Shown: in pieces, positions 25,634 to 35,153 of the stretch
Numbering within the stretch: position 1 is the stretch's first letter
How the letters are laid out: every line of letters starts with the position of its first letter
NCBI RefSeq assembly: GCF_003143555.1
Contig: NZ_CP029347.1
Coordinates: 930,001 to 994,000 of the forward strand
DNA from: Saliniradius amylolyticus
GTDB lineage: Bacteria > Pseudomonadota > Gammaproteobacteria > Enterobacterales > Alteromonadaceae
Reading direction: 5' to 3'
Length of the DNA: 64,000 nt
Position numbers and translations under genes: made by a program
Notes under the pieces: model-generated
Told to the model about the DNA's origin: nothing
The model's database searches: none
What the model saw: the letters and a program-made list of their open reading frames with translations, nothing else

Positions 25634-26539
25634 ATGGCGAACTATTTTTCCATCTTCCTGGTGGTGGTGACTCTGGCGTCGGGACTCATCTGGCTGTTGG
25701 ATCACCTATTCTGGGCTCCGAAACGCAAGGCCGCTGGCGTCAGTGATGTTGGTGCGGCCTCGGCGAGCGTAAGCGATGATGTTGCCGAAGCCCCGTTGCC
25801 TGCGGTGGTGGATACCGCTCAACAGATTTTTCCGGTGCTGGCCTTTGTATTGGTATTGCGCTCCTTTTTGTACGAACCCTTTCAGATCCCATCCGGTTCC
25901 ATGATGCCGACTTTGCTGGTGGGAGACTTTATTCTGGTGGAGAAGTTTGCCTATGGCCTGAAAGATCCGGTGTGGCGCACAAAGTTAGTGGAAACCGGCC
26001 AACCGGAGCGAGGCGACATTGCTGTGTTTAAGTACCCGGAGCAGCCTAATCTTGACTACATTAAACGAGTGATTGGTCTGCCCGGTGATCGCATTGTTTA
26101 CCGAGACAAACAGGTGTATTTGCAACCAGCGTGTGAGGCCGAAAATCAACAGAATTGCCCCAAGCTGGAGCCCTTATCGCTGGAGTTTGAAAAGCGCGGC
26201 GAATACTATCAGAACCTGATGCCGCTGGAGCGTTATACTGAAACTATCGGTGACACTCAGCATCAAATTCTGCGCAATCCTTTGCCACCCATACCCAGTC
26301 GACATCTGTACAACGGCTCGCGTGAGTTTGTGGTTCCTGAAGGCCATTACTTTGTACTGGGGGATAACCGGGATAATAGTCGTGACAGCCGCTTCTGGGG
26401 CTTTGTGCCTGAGGCTAATCTGGTGGGACAGGCGGTCGCTATCTGGATCAGCTTCGAGTTCGATCGGCCTCCCAGCAGTTGGGTGCCAGGGTGGATTCCT
26501 ACCGGCATTCGATTCGAACGCATCGGCGGGATTGAGTAA
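25634..26539 (+). CDS. lepB: Signal peptidase I
   Basis: A 301-residue inner-membrane serine protease that removes signal peptides. Two N-terminal membrane segments (about 4-22 and 64-80) precede the catalytic Ser89 in IPSGSMMPTL. The general-base lysine is K144 in YIKRVIGLPGD. The GDNRDNSRDSRFWGFVP box is intact. It starts directly after the lepA stop and ends directly before rnc, the conserved lepA-lepB-rnc-era order. Confidence 0.96.
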   Translation: MANYFSIFLVVVTLASGLIWLLDHLFWAPKRKAAGVSDVGAASASVSDDVAEAPLPAVVDTAQQIFPVLAFVLVLRSFLYEPFQIPSGSMMPTLLVGDFILVEKFAYGLKDPVWRTKLVETGQPERGDIAVFKYPEQPNLDYIKRVIGLPGDRIVYRDKQVYLQPACEAENQQNCPKLEPLSLEFEKRGEYYQNLMPLERYTETIGDTQHQILRNPLPPIPSRHLYNGSREFVVPEGHYFVLGDNRDNSRDSRFWGFVPEANLVGQAVAIWISFEFDRPPSSWVPGWIPTGIRFERIGGIE

Positions 26540-27217
26540 ATGCACGCTTACGATGCCATCTCTCGCAATCTTGGTTACGAATTTCAGAATCCTGACAACC
26601 TGCATCAGGCGTTAACTCATCGCAGTGCCAGTCGCCAGCATAACGAGCGCCTCGAATTTCTGGGTGACTCCGTGTTGGGAATGGTCATCGCTCAGGAGCT
26701 GTACTTTCGTTTTCCTGAACAGCCGGAAGGTAAACTGACCCGAATGCGCTCTACTCTGGTTAAGGGAGAGACTCTGGCTGAACTGGCACGGGAATTTCAC
26801 CTGGGCGACGGATTGCAACTGGGGCCGGGAGAACTGAAAAGCGGTGGCTTTAGACGTGACTCCATTCTGGCCGATGCCATGGAGGCTGTCATTGGTGCCA
26901 TCTTCCTGGAGGCTGGCTTTGATACGGTGAAACAACGTGTGTTGAGTTGGTATCAGGCGCGCCTGGAGAAGCTCGACCCTAATTATCACCCCAAGGATCA
27001 TAAGACCCGATTGCAGGAATATCTGCAAAGTCGTAGGCAGCCATTACCGGAATATACGGTGGTAGACGTCACGGGTAAGTCGCACGATCAAACTTTTACT
27101 GTCGAATGCCAGGTACAAGGCATGACCGCGCCGGCAACGGCAAAGGCGAACAGTCGTCGGCGCGCCGAGCAGCAGGCGGCACGACAGATTCTGGAGCAGC
27201 TCCATGACGGTAAATAA
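26540..27217 (+). CDS. rnc: Ribonuclease III
   Basis: A 225-residue double-strand-specific endoribonuclease processing rRNA precursors and other duplex RNAs. The catalytic signature is [14 protein letters not shown] (residues about 35-48), with a second acidic site [16 protein letters not shown]. The C-terminal dsRNA-binding domain (about 154-225) ends [19 protein letters not shown]. It overlaps era by 14 nt. Confidence 0.96.
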   Translation: MHAYDAISRNLGYEFQNPDNLHQALTHRSASRQHNERLEFLGDSVLGMVIAQELYFRFPEQPEGKLTRMRSTLVKGETLAELAREFHLGDGLQLGPGELKSGGFRRDSILADAMEAVIGAIFLEAGFDTVKQRVLSWYQARLEKLDPNYHPKDHKTRLQEYLQSRRQPLPEYTVVDVTGKSHDQTFTVECQVQGMTAPATAKANSRRRAEQQAARQILEQLHDGK

Positions 27218-28112
27218 TCCAGAGACATACTGCGGCCTGGTGGCTATCGTTGGACGGCCTAACGTGGGTAAGTCCACGCTGCTCAACAAGCTGCTGGGTC
27301 AAAAAATCAGCATCACCTCCCGTAAGCCGCAGACCACTCGTCACCGGGTAATGGGTATCGACACAGAAGGACCTTATCAGGCCATCTATGTGGACACCCC
27401 GGGGTTGCACAGCGAAGAAAAACGCGCCATCAATCGGGTGATGAACCGGGCGGCACAGAGCTCGCTGTCCGATGTCGGGCTGGTGCTCTTTGTGGTGGAA
27501 GGCACCCGCTGGACCGAAGATGACCAATTGGTGCTGGACAGGGTTAAAGCCTCGGGCCTGCCAACCTGGTTGCTGGTCAATAAGACCGACAAGGTGAGGG
27601 AAAAAGAAGAGCTGTTGCCCCATTTGAAATGGCTCAGTGGGCAGCATGATTTCGCTCATATTATGCCACTGTCAGCCAAGCAAAATCGCAATGTTGATGA
27701 ATTACGCCAGTTAGTGTTTGATGCCTTGCCGGCCAGCGAACATTATTACCCGGAAGAATACATCACCGATCGTTCGCAGCGCTTTCTGGCCGCTGAGATC
27801 ATTCGTGAAAAGCTGATGCGTTTTACCGGTGACGAGCTGCCCTATTCGGTGACTGTGGAGATAGAGCAGTTTAAACTATCGCCTCAGGGCGTGTTCCAAA
27901 TCAATGGTTTGATTCTGGTGGAAAGAGACACTCAAAAGGCGATGGTCATCGGTAAAGGTGGTCAGCGTCTTAAAACCATTGGTCAGGAAGCTCGCCAGGA
28001 TATGGAGCGTTTGTTTGATAACAAGGTGTTCCTGGAACTTTGGGTGAAGGTAAAAGCGGGCTGGGCCGATGATGAGCGCGCTTTGCGCAGTCTGGGTTAC
28101 TCGGACGATTGA
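27204..28112 (+). CDS. era: GTPase Era
   Basis: A 302-residue GTPase that assists 16S rRNA maturation and 30S assembly. The Walker A motif is [12 protein letters not shown], the switch region TTRHRVMGI, then DTPGL and NKTD. The C-terminal KH domain holds [17 protein letters not shown]. It is the last gene of the lepA cluster; the recO and pdxJ genes that often follow are absent here, and pdxH follows instead. Confidence 0.96.
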   Translation: MTVNNPETYCGLVAIVGRPNVGKSTLLNKLLGQKISITSRKPQTTRHRVMGIDTEGPYQAIYVDTPGLHSEEKRAINRVMNRAAQSSLSDVGLVLFVVEGTRWTEDDQLVLDRVKASGLPTWLLVNKTDKVREKEELLPHLKWLSGQHDFAHIMPLSAKQNRNVDELRQLVFDALPASEHYYPEEYITDRSQRFLAAEIIREKLMRFTGDELPYSVTVEIEQFKLSPQGVFQINGLILVERDTQKAMVIGKGGQRLKTIGQEARQDMERLFDNKVFLELWVKVKAGWADDERALRSLGYSDD

Positions 28113-28177
28113 TCGTCACATCCCCTTAGGCGTATCACTATAAAAAGTTAGAAGGTCAGTACAGACAGGAGAACCAC

Positions 28178-28822
28178 ATGTCACTGACATTGCATCAAAT
28201 TCGTCGTGATTATACTCAGGGTACCCTGGATCGGGACCAGTTATCGGAAGACCCCGTCGAGCAATTCGAGCGTTGGTTACAGGAGTATATGGACACAGGG
28301 GCGCCCGATCCTACGGCCATGACAGTGGCAACCGTGGATGAAAACGGCCAGCCCTCCCAGCGTATTGTGCTGCTTAAAGACATTGTCGATGGTGACTTTG
28401 TGTTTTACACCAATCTGGAAAGTCGCAAAGCCAAAGAGCTGGCCAAAAACCCCAGGATCTCATTGCACTTCCCCTGGCACTTGATAGAGCGTCAGGTGAA
28501 GATTTGCGGTCGTGTAGAGCCTTTATCGACGGCATCGGTGGCGAAGTACTTTTTATCCCGCCCTAAAGAGAGTCAGCTGGCTGCCTGGGCGTCGGCTCAA
28601 AGCCAGCCAGTATCCACGCGCCAGATGCTGATGAACAAATTTGCCGAGGCGAAGCAAAAATTCGCCCGGGGAGAAGTCCCTCTGCCGAAATTCTGGGGGG
28701 GCTATAAAGTGACTCCCCATGAAGTAGAATTTTGGCAGGGCGGGGCCCATCGGTTGCATGACCGCTTTCAGTATCAGAAGCAAGACGATGGACACTGGCA
28801 GATCCAGCGGCTGATGCCTTGA
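28178..28822 (+). CDS. pdxH: Pyridoxamine 5'-phosphate oxidase
   Basis: A 214-residue FMN enzyme that oxidises pyridoxamine- or pyridoxine-5'-phosphate to pyridoxal 5'-phosphate. Family motifs: [42 protein letters not shown] and the C-terminal [23 protein letters not shown] lies before the ATG. It is separated from era by 65 bp and probably has its own promoter. Confidence 0.95.
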   Translation: MSLTLHQIRRDYTQGTLDRDQLSEDPVEQFERWLQEYMDTGAPDPTAMTVATVDENGQPSQRIVLLKDIVDGDFVFYTNLESRKAKELAKNPRISLHFPWHLIERQVKICGRVEPLSTASVAKYFLSRPKESQLAAWASAQSQPVSTRQMLMNKFAEAKQKFARGEVPLPKFWGGYKVTPHEVEFWQGGAHRLHDRFQYQKQDDGHWQIQRLMP

Positions 28823-28843
28823 TGGTGATGACGGGTTGCGACG

Positions 28844-29632
28844 ATGATTGACTCCCATTGTCACCTGGATTTCAGCGATTTTGACAAGGATCGCCAATCG
28901 TTGTTGGATCAGTGTCAGCCCCAGGGCTTCGAAGCCATTGTTGTGCCTGGCGTCGGGCCAAAGCATTGGTCTGGACAACTCAACCTTTGTTGTCAGCATC
29001 GGCTTTTATACGCCGCACTCGGCATCCACCCGTGGTTTCTTCCTGCCAAGCTGGAGTCGGCATTAGAGCAACTGGAAGCGGAAGTAAAACGACAGCGTGA
29101 GTCGTTAGTCGCCATCGGTGAAACCGGATTGGATTTTAGTCAGGAGATTTTGCAGCGCTTCGATACCAGTACTCAGCAACAAGCCTTTGAAGCGCAGCTT
29201 GAGCTTGCCAAGAAGCAGGCATTGCCGGTCATTGTGCATCACCGAAAGTCCCACCACGGTATTTTACAATCGCTCAAGTACACTGGCTTTGATGGTCGGG
29301 GCGTGATCCACGCCTTTTCCGGAAGTTATGAGCAGGGTAAGGCCTATATTGACCGGGGTTTTTATTTAGGGATTGGCGGCACTGTTACCTACCCCAGAGC
29401 TCGCAAGACCCGCGATGCGGTGGCTCGCTTGCCGTTAGAAGCCATGTTGCTGGAGACCGACGCGCCGGATATGCCCTTACATGGTCATCAGGGTGAGCGT
29501 AACTCGCCGCTGTTTTTGCCCCAGGTGGCGAAGGTATTGGCAGGGCTGAAACACACTGGCGTGCAAGAGGTTGAGGCGCAGACCGATCAAAACAGTCGCG
29601 ATTTATTCGGGATCGGGAGTGATCAGTGCTAA
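28844..29632 (+). CDS. TatD-family metal-dependent hydrolase (YjjV-like)
   Basis: A 262-residue TIM-barrel nuclease of the TatD family. Metal ligands are visible: H5 and H7 in SHCHLD, the glutamate in GETGLDF, H in IVHHRKSH, H in IHAFSGS, and the final aspartate in LLETDAPDMPL. The sequence is closer to the YjjV branch than to TatD itself. Exact substrate is uncertain (DNase or other phosphoesterase). Its last 4 bases overlap the end of the convergent membrane-protein gene. Confidence 0.88.
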   Translation: MIDSHCHLDFSDFDKDRQSLLDQCQPQGFEAIVVPGVGPKHWSGQLNLCCQHRLLYAALGIHPWFLPAKLESALEQLEAEVKRQRESLVAIGETGLDFSQEILQRFDTSTQQQAFEAQLELAKKQALPVIVHHRKSHHGILQSLKYTGFDGRGVIHAFSGSYEQGKAYIDRGFYLGIGGTVTYPRARKTRDAVARLPLEAMLLETDAPDMPLHGHQGERNSPLFLPQVAKVLAGLKHTGVQEVEAQTDQNSRDLFGIGSDQC

Positions 29633-30210
29633 CCGTTGCGCCTGGCGCGGAACTTATAAAAACCGCGGGTCAGAAATATTCCCAGCATAAAAGCCAGTGC
29701 CATCAGCAGCTCGGTCTGATAACGTTTACTGGCTTGGTACTTTTGGTGATGTTGCAGAACCTGCGAACGGTTCAATAGCAGGCGCAGATAAGCCTTGATG
29801 TCATCGTCCAGCCGGATTTCCTGCACGTACACCAGAGGGGCCGGTGTTTGCTTCTGTAAGCTCAGCAGGCTCTCGTTGTTTCCCTGATGGCCCATGACTT
29901 GCCCCTTGTCGTTATAAAGGGTGGCAGAAATAACATGGGGATCCCGGGCTGTTGCGGACAATACGGCCGTCATCGACTCCGGTTCGACCTCCAGCCGGGC
30001 AGCGATCTGGGCACCGAGACGAGTCAGGGTTTTGCCTAGCTGATTGGCCAGATTCTGCTGCACCTGAGCGTCCTGGCGTTCTCCGAACACCCACACATTC
30101 AAGGCCAGGATCAAAGTGATCCCCGCCAGCCCTAAGTGGAACAGCCGCTTATAAACGGTATAGGGACTACTGCGGGCAACAGGCTCGGTCAGAAGTATCT
30201 TTTGGGCCAT
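29629..30210 (-). CDS. AhpA/YtjB (Smp) family membrane protein
   Basis: A 193-residue membrane protein with two hydrophobic helices (about 25-43 and 166-185) flanking a periplasmic domain of about 120 residues. That domain resembles a degenerate sensor domain (SATARDPHVISATLYNDKGQVMGHQG). It matches the YtjB/Smp family, which in many gammaproteobacteria is encoded divergently from serB, as here. The function is not established; some relatives are linked to peroxide resistance. Confidence 0.8.
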   Translation of the reverse strand: MAQKILLTEPVARSSPYTVYKRLFHLGLAGITLILALNVWVFGERQDAQVQQNLANQLGKTLTRLGAQIAARLEVEPESMTAVLSATARDPHVISATLYNDKGQVMGHQGNNESLLSLQKQTPAPLVYVQEIRLDDDIKAYLRLLLNRSQVLQHHQKYQASKRYQTELLMALAFMLGIFLTRGFYKFRARRNG

Positions 30211-30288
30211 AAAAACAGCAACTGGTTACAATGGCTATTACCTTAGGGGATTCCAACGCTTTTGCAATAGCTAAAATCCGCAGGATAA

Positions 30289-30342
30289 ATACCAATTCGT
30301 ATCGATCGTTAATCACTCAGCAAGATCTATACGGATTGGTAT
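30289..30342. repeat. Small palindromic element with 14-bp terminal inverted repeats
   Basis: ATACCAATTCGTAT (30289-30302) and ATACGGATTGGTAT (30329-30342) are inverted repeats matching at 13 of 14 positions around a 26-bp centre. The 54-bp unit lies in the 210-bp gap between the AhpA-like gene and serB. Size and structure resemble the short palindromic repeats (REP- or MITE-like) that occur in many copies in Alteromonadales genomes; only this copy was noticed here. It might also act as a transcript hairpin. Confidence 0.7.
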
Positions 30343-30420
30343 AACTAAGAGCACGAGTGTCTTGGGGCTTGCACTGGCTTTGGGTAGAATGCAGCACATC
30401 CTTATTCATCGGGAGTCAAC

Positions 30421-31491
30421 GTGACTCAATTGCAGTTTTCCGACAGTCAAAAACACAGCTCGGCCTTTTTGCGCCAATTGTTAGCCATCGAACAGATTCA
30501 GCTTGGTGCTCAGGAGCCCAGTGCGGTTTGCACGAACCTGCCCGAGAATCAACTCGGCGGTGTTGCCTGCACGTTGACGAGCAGCCAGTTTACCCCCGAG
30601 AAAGTCGCCGCTGCTCAGCTGGTGGTGCGGACTCCGGCGCTGACCCTGGCTAAGCTGGAGAAACTTCAGCTGGCATTAGACGGAACATTGACGCTGGGGG
30701 CTTTTCGTCCTCGTTGGCTCGACGGCGATCCGCTGGGCTTAGCGGTGGTGTTTGATGTATTAGATGTGCCCGCGAAATTCGAGACGGCACAGTTGGATGC
30801 CGTTTGTCGTCAACATCGACTGGAGCTGAATCTGTTGCGTCAGGCACCGAGCCTCAACAAGCCCGGCCTGATGGTTATGGATATGGATAGCACGGTGATC
30901 CAGATGGAGTGTATCGATGAGCTGGCCAAGCTGGCAGGCGTTGGCGATAAGGTATCCGCAGTGACCGAGCAAGCCATGCAGGGCAAGCTGGACTTTGCCC
31001 AGAGCCTGAGAGAACGTGTGGCGTGTTTGAAAGGTGCCGATCAAAGCATACTCGCGCAGGTACAGGACGCCATGCCTCTGATGCCCGGCGTTGAAACTCT
31101 GGTCCAACGGCTTAAACATCATGGATGGAAAGTGGTCATCGCCTCTGGTGGCTTTACCTATTTTGCCGATAATCTTAAACAACGTCTTGGGCTGGATGCG
31201 GCGGTATCCAACGTGCTGGGTCTGGCCGATGGCAAGCTGACCGGCGAGGTGGACGGGCGTATTGTGGATGCGCAGGTTAAGGCACAGACCCTGACTGAGC
31301 TGGCTCGGCAGTGGAATATTGCTCCCGGGCAAACGGTTGCCATGGGCGATGGCGCCAATGATCTGGTGATGATGGAGGCGGCTGGATTGGGTGTGGCCTA
31401 TCGCGCCAAGCCCGTGGTGGGCGCTCGGGCCGATAGCGCCATTCGTTTCGGCGGTCTGGAAGAAATGCTCTATCTGCTCGATCCAGCATGA
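30421..31491 (+). CDS. serB: Phosphoserine phosphatase
   Basis: A 356-residue HAD-family phosphatase that makes L-serine from phosphoserine. The nucleophile/acid motif is DMDST (D154, D156). Motif II is IASGGFTYF and motif IV GDGANDLVMMEAAGLGVAY. The N-terminal 140 residues are an ACT-like regulatory region, as in other long SerB forms. The start is GTG preceded by GGGAG at 6-nt spacing. The next gene overlaps it by 4 nt. Confidence 0.95.
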   Translation: MTQLQFSDSQKHSSAFLRQLLAIEQIQLGAQEPSAVCTNLPENQLGGVACTLTSSQFTPEKVAAAQLVVRTPALTLAKLEKLQLALDGTLTLGAFRPRWLDGDPLGLAVVFDVLDVPAKFETAQLDAVCRQHRLELNLLRQAPSLNKPGLMVMDMDSTVIQMECIDELAKLAGVGDKVSAVTEQAMQGKLDFAQSLRERVACLKGADQSILAQVQDAMPLMPGVETLVQRLKHHGWKVVIASGGFTYFADNLKQRLGLDAAVSNVLGLADGKLTGEVDGRIVDAQVKAQTLTELARQWNIAPGQTVAMGDGANDLVMMEAAGLGVAYRAKPVVGARADSAIRFGGLEEMLYLLDPA

Positions 31492-32405
31492 ATCCCGTTC
31501 AGTCCTCAGAGTTTTTAACCGGCAATGGCTATCGGTTGCATCTTCGGCGAATTGCTCCTGAAGCGAGGGACGGTCATCAGGCGGTACTGATGATTCACGG
31601 CGCCATCGAAAATGGTCGTATTTTCTACAGTCATAAAGGACAGGGACTGGCCCCCTATTTGGCGCGTCAGGGATTAGATGTTTATGTCCTGGACCTAAGG
31701 GGGCGGGGGTTAAGCCGACCGACTATCCGCCGGGGTCATCAATACGGACAGCATGAGAGTATTGTTGAAGATATTCCCAAAGCGATCTCTCACTTACAGC
31801 AGCGCTATGCCAGTCCTCTGCGAACGTTGGCGCATTCCTGGGGCGGTGTGATGCTAATGGCGTCCTTGCTGCGCTTTCCAGAGTTGGCACAAGGCATCAG
31901 CCGTCAGGTGATGTTTGGTACCAAGCGTCGAATCCGGGTACGCAATATGGAACGGTTATTCAAACTGGAGTTGATCTGGCATCGCCTGGGCCCGTTGGTG
32001 AGCCGGTTAGTAGGCTATTTTCCTGCCCGTGACTTGAAGATTGGCGCTGATAATGAAACGGCTAATTATCTGCGAGGCGTCTCTGAATGGGTGCGTAAGG
32101 ATGCCTGGAAAGAGCCCTGCGACGGTTTTGATTATCATCAGGTGCTCGAGCGTGCTGCTTTGCCCCGCACTTGGTTTATCACCGGCAGGGCCGATAAGGT
32201 TTTGGGGCATGCCGACGATATGCTGTTGTTTGCCCGTGAGTGTGGTTTTGACCGTGAGGATTGCACCACCCTGAGTCGGGCAGGTGGCTACCAGCACGAC
32301 TATGACCATATCAACATTCTGACTCACAGAGACTGTGAGGCCGATCACTTCCCTCAGGTAGCACGCTGGCTGGCTGCTTCATCTGTGGATTGCCGGGTAG
32401 CCTGA
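31488..32405 (+). CDS. Alpha/beta hydrolase
   Basis: A 305-residue alpha/beta-fold hydrolase. The oxyanion region is MIHGAIENGRIF, the nucleophile elbow AHSWGG (S117), and the likely catalytic histidine is in HDYDHINIL. Lipase- or esterase-like activity is likely; the substrate cannot be told. It overlaps serB by 4 nt and may be co-transcribed. Its last 52 bases overlap the end of the convergent PilZ gene. Confidence 0.83.
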   Translation: MNPVQSSEFLTGNGYRLHLRRIAPEARDGHQAVLMIHGAIENGRIFYSHKGQGLAPYLARQGLDVYVLDLRGRGLSRPTIRRGHQYGQHESIVEDIPKAISHLQQRYASPLRTLAHSWGGVMLMASLLRFPELAQGISRQVMFGTKRRIRVRNMERLFKLELIWHRLGPLVSRLVGYFPARDLKIGADNETANYLRGVSEWVRKDAWKEPCDGFDYHQVLERAALPRTWFITGRADKVLGHADDMLLFARECGFDREDCTTLSRAGGYQHDYDHINILTHRDCEADHFPQVARWLAASSVDCRVA

Positions 32406-34912
32406 ACTGGCTTTGAGGCGGGGCCGGTCAGGGCTTTGTGATTCTGACGAACGGCCTGTTCATCAAAGCCATAACGTCTCAGACACTCATCGGTGATGTC
32501 CACCAGATCGGCCATGACTTCCACATTCCACAAACGCTCCTGCAGCTCCCTGGCGCGGTGGGGCGCATAGTCGTTAACATAGTCCAGTTCCAGATCCAGT
32601 TTGCCAGCGTCGGGCTTGCCAGTCTTGCTGAGCATCAATACCAGCGCCACAAAGCCGCCATTGCCGATGGCGCGTTGGATAAACTCCTTGCGGGCGCGAT
32701 CATCGCCAAACTCGGTGCTCAGGCGCAGATCCGTCTGTGTCTTGGGCTCGCGATCTGAAGGCTGCAATGCCGCCATCAGTTCATAAGTGACCGGCTTATC
32801 CTGAGGTTTGATGCGTTGAATCCAACCCTCCAGCAGTGGTGTGCCTTCTTTGTTCTGACGATAGAAGGGGGCAAAATTGTACCGGCCCCTTGGAGCCTTG
32901 CGTGTAAGCAGGTGATAGAGAGGCTGAGTGCCCCCCTCGGCTTGAAGCAGGCTGTCCGGCAGCCAATGGGCACCATGCCGCTGGAGGTATACCGGTGTAT
33001 TGCAGAGGTGACGGGCGTATATATTGCGCAGCGCCTCACCGATGCCCAGGCTGTCCTCCTGTGCATCAAGCAGACGCATTTGCTTGCGGTTTTGCTTGAT
33101 CAGGGTACTGAAAAACGGCTTGGAGACGCTGTTACGGTTGCTTCTGACCTGAACACTGACCACACGCCGGTTAGGACTGATATGACGAACCTCATACTCT
33201 AAGTGGCGCAGGTTATATTGTTTGGCGATCTTCTGAAGAGAAGGAAAGTCCAGAAATACCCGGCTGCCTGGCTCCAACGACATAGGCTCGTTGAGCTCGA
33301 TACGTGCCCCCGCGACCGATACATCCTCGGTTGTACCCGTGACCAGCTTTTTGCCCGTATCGACATTCACTGGCGTGCGTAATAGAAAACGCGATTGCTT
33401 GCGAAGTTCCTGGTACTGGAACCGGAAGGTCTGAATCGCTTCAGGAGTCTGAGGGGGGTGCCGAAACCGGGCTAACTGATTCAGTTTGTCACGATCTACC
33501 TGGCGCTTCTGATAGCTCAAGGCGTTGACCGAAGTGGTAATGTCGGTCAATAACACCAGGTGTTTGAGGTTTTTAAGACGTGCCATTAACCGGGGCGTTG
33601 GCGGCGCATTATGCTCTTTCACCTTATCGCTGACATCATCGGGTAGAGAAGATGGAAAGTAGCACTCATCGGGAGTTATTGCAGTGAGCTGAACCTTCAA
33701 TACCCGCCAACTGGCACGCTGAGCGCCACAACCCAGAAAGGTGCTGCGCAGTTCGGGATGTTCGTCCAGCTCCTCGCGGGTTGCCGAGTAAAACTGGGTT
33801 TTGTCGCGGGCACTGTGAGAAAAACAATACAAATAGGTATGGAAACTCCCTTTCTGACCAGTCCAGTAGGCCAACCGGGTCTCGTTGAGCAGATGACTGA
33901 GGCACTGCTGGCGTTGCTCGTTCTGGAAATAGCTGAGTAGCTCCCGGTTACTGTCATTGGTCAGGATATACCGGGGATGCGGCTGGTCCGCGAGTTGGTC
34001 AATGAATACCGGCAGGGAAGTGAACTGTGGAATGTAGTATTGTTCATAGCCGCGGATCAGGATGGCTTGCAGGGTGTTATCCAGATTTACCTTATAGCGG
34101 CCCTTATTGCCGCGGATATAACTACTAAGAAAGCGCTCAAAATCATCGCCCTGGCGTTTATCACTGACCACCCGACTCAGGCTTATATAACGCTCTTCCT
34201 GACTTTTCTGTTCTTCGCGGATGACTTTGTAGGTAATGCCCTCCGGGCGTTTGCTGCCCATCTGACGGGTCAGTTCCCGAAAATACACCACCACTTCCTG
34301 ATCGGGCTGCAAGGGCACAGGATCGGCGGTTTTAACCCTCAGTCCTTTATTGGAAATATCCACACTAATGGCGTGAGCCGATTCATTGGCTTGGGTAAAC
34401 AGTTCCACAGGCTGAGAAAAATTCATGCGTTCTTCATCACGTTTATGGAACTGGGCGGTGTTGATCACCTGACAGCTAAGATCGACGCCATCCAGCGGGT
34501 TAGTTTGCGGCTGGGCCGGCCGGCTTTGCTTGTCCTCCTGAGGCTGTGTGGCCAGTTGCGGGCTTTCGGGGCGGGGGTCGGTCACCGCTTCATACACCCC
34601 CAGGGTGTAGTCGCCAAAGCGCCTCAATTGCTGCTCAAACACGTCTATGGCAGTTTCATCCATAAAATGAGTGACACCGTCATGTTGATACTCCCGGCAA
34701 GGGTTATTGCTAACGGTGCGCAGATCGATGGCCTTCTGGCAAGGACGTCCCTGACGTTGCAGCTCCATTTTTATCAGGAAGCGAAGATGATCCGGATGTT
34801 CGGCAGTGGCGTCTTTCAGAATACGCTCAAAATCAGGCGTATTCACCGCTGGTTTCAGCCGCTCAATCAGTGGCAAGTAATGTTCGATGTCGTAAGGAGT
34901 GGTGTTGGCCAT
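32354..34912 (-). CDS. Large two-PilZ-domain protein
   Basis: A protein of about 852 residues with two PilZ-type c-di-GMP-binding modules. The first has DISNKGLRV in the DxSxxG position (about residue 190). The second, near residues 510-580, has RFLLR (RxxxR) with DVSVAGARI (DxSxxG). The remainder is unassigned and mainly hydrophilic, with no membrane segment or signal peptide. Homologues appear to be typical of Alteromonadales and neighbours. The ATG at 34912 is chosen over a TTG four codons upstream; neither has a clear ribosome binding site. It diverges from radA by about 240 bp. A role in c-di-GMP signalling is inference. Confidence 0.82.
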   Translation of the reverse strand: MANTTPYDIEHYLPLIERLKPAVNTPDFERILKDATAEHPDHLRFLIKMELQRQGRPCQKAIDLRTVSNNPCREYQHDGVTHFMDETAIDVFEQQLRRFGDYTLGVYEAVTDPRPESPQLATQPQEDKQSRPAQPQTNPLDGVDLSCQVINTAQFHKRDEERMNFSQPVELFTQANESAHAISVDISNKGLRVKTADPVPLQPDQEVVVYFRELTRQMGSKRPEGITYKVIREEQKSQEERYISLSRVVSDKRQGDDFERFLSSYIRGNKGRYKVNLDNTLQAILIRGYEQYYIPQFTSLPVFIDQLADQPHPRYILTNDSNRELLSYFQNEQRQQCLSHLLNETRLAYWTGQKGSFHTYLYCFSHSARDKTQFYSATREELDEHPELRSTFLGCGAQRASWRVLKVQLTAITPDECYFPSSLPDDVSDKVKEHNAPPTPRLMARLKNLKHLVLLTDITTSVNALSYQKRQVDRDKLNQLARFRHPPQTPEAIQTFRFQYQELRKQSRFLLRTPVNVDTGKKLVTGTTEDVSVAGARIELNEPMSLEPGSRVFLDFPSLQKIAKQYNLRHLEYEVRHISPNRRVVSVQVRSNRNSVSKPFFSTLIKQNRKQMRLLDAQEDSLGIGEALRNIYARHLCNTPVYLQRHGAHWLPDSLLQAEGGTQPLYHLLTRKAPRGRYNFAPFYRQNKEGTPLLEGWIQRIKPQDKPVTYELMAALQPSDREPKTQTDLRLSTEFGDDRARKEFIQRAIGNGGFVALVLMLSKTGKPDAGKLDLELDYVNDYAPHRARELQERLWNVEVMADLVDITDECLRRYGFDEQAVRQNHKALTGPASKPVQATRQSTDEAASQRAT

Positions 34913-35153
34913 AATCCGGATCAAAGTATCAGGTTGTTAGCCACTAAGGCTGAAATGGGCTCTCGGGCCGGGCGTCGGTGTGCTCTTTGCGTCATCGCTC
35001 CCAAGCCTTTGTTGCGTCAACTTACCATTAGTGTCGGCAGCTTGCTTAAATATATAAGTTTTTATTGGCTTAATCAGCAGGTTGAGTAACAGACACGCTG
35101 TCTGCTCGACGTTGGATTGATATACTGAATCAAATTTTGTAACGGTAACCTCG

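Noticed and set aside
33977-35089. A 370-residue open frame on the plus strand
   Set aside because: It is antisense to the large PilZ gene, whose frame shows real PilZ motifs; the plus-strand translation has no domain.
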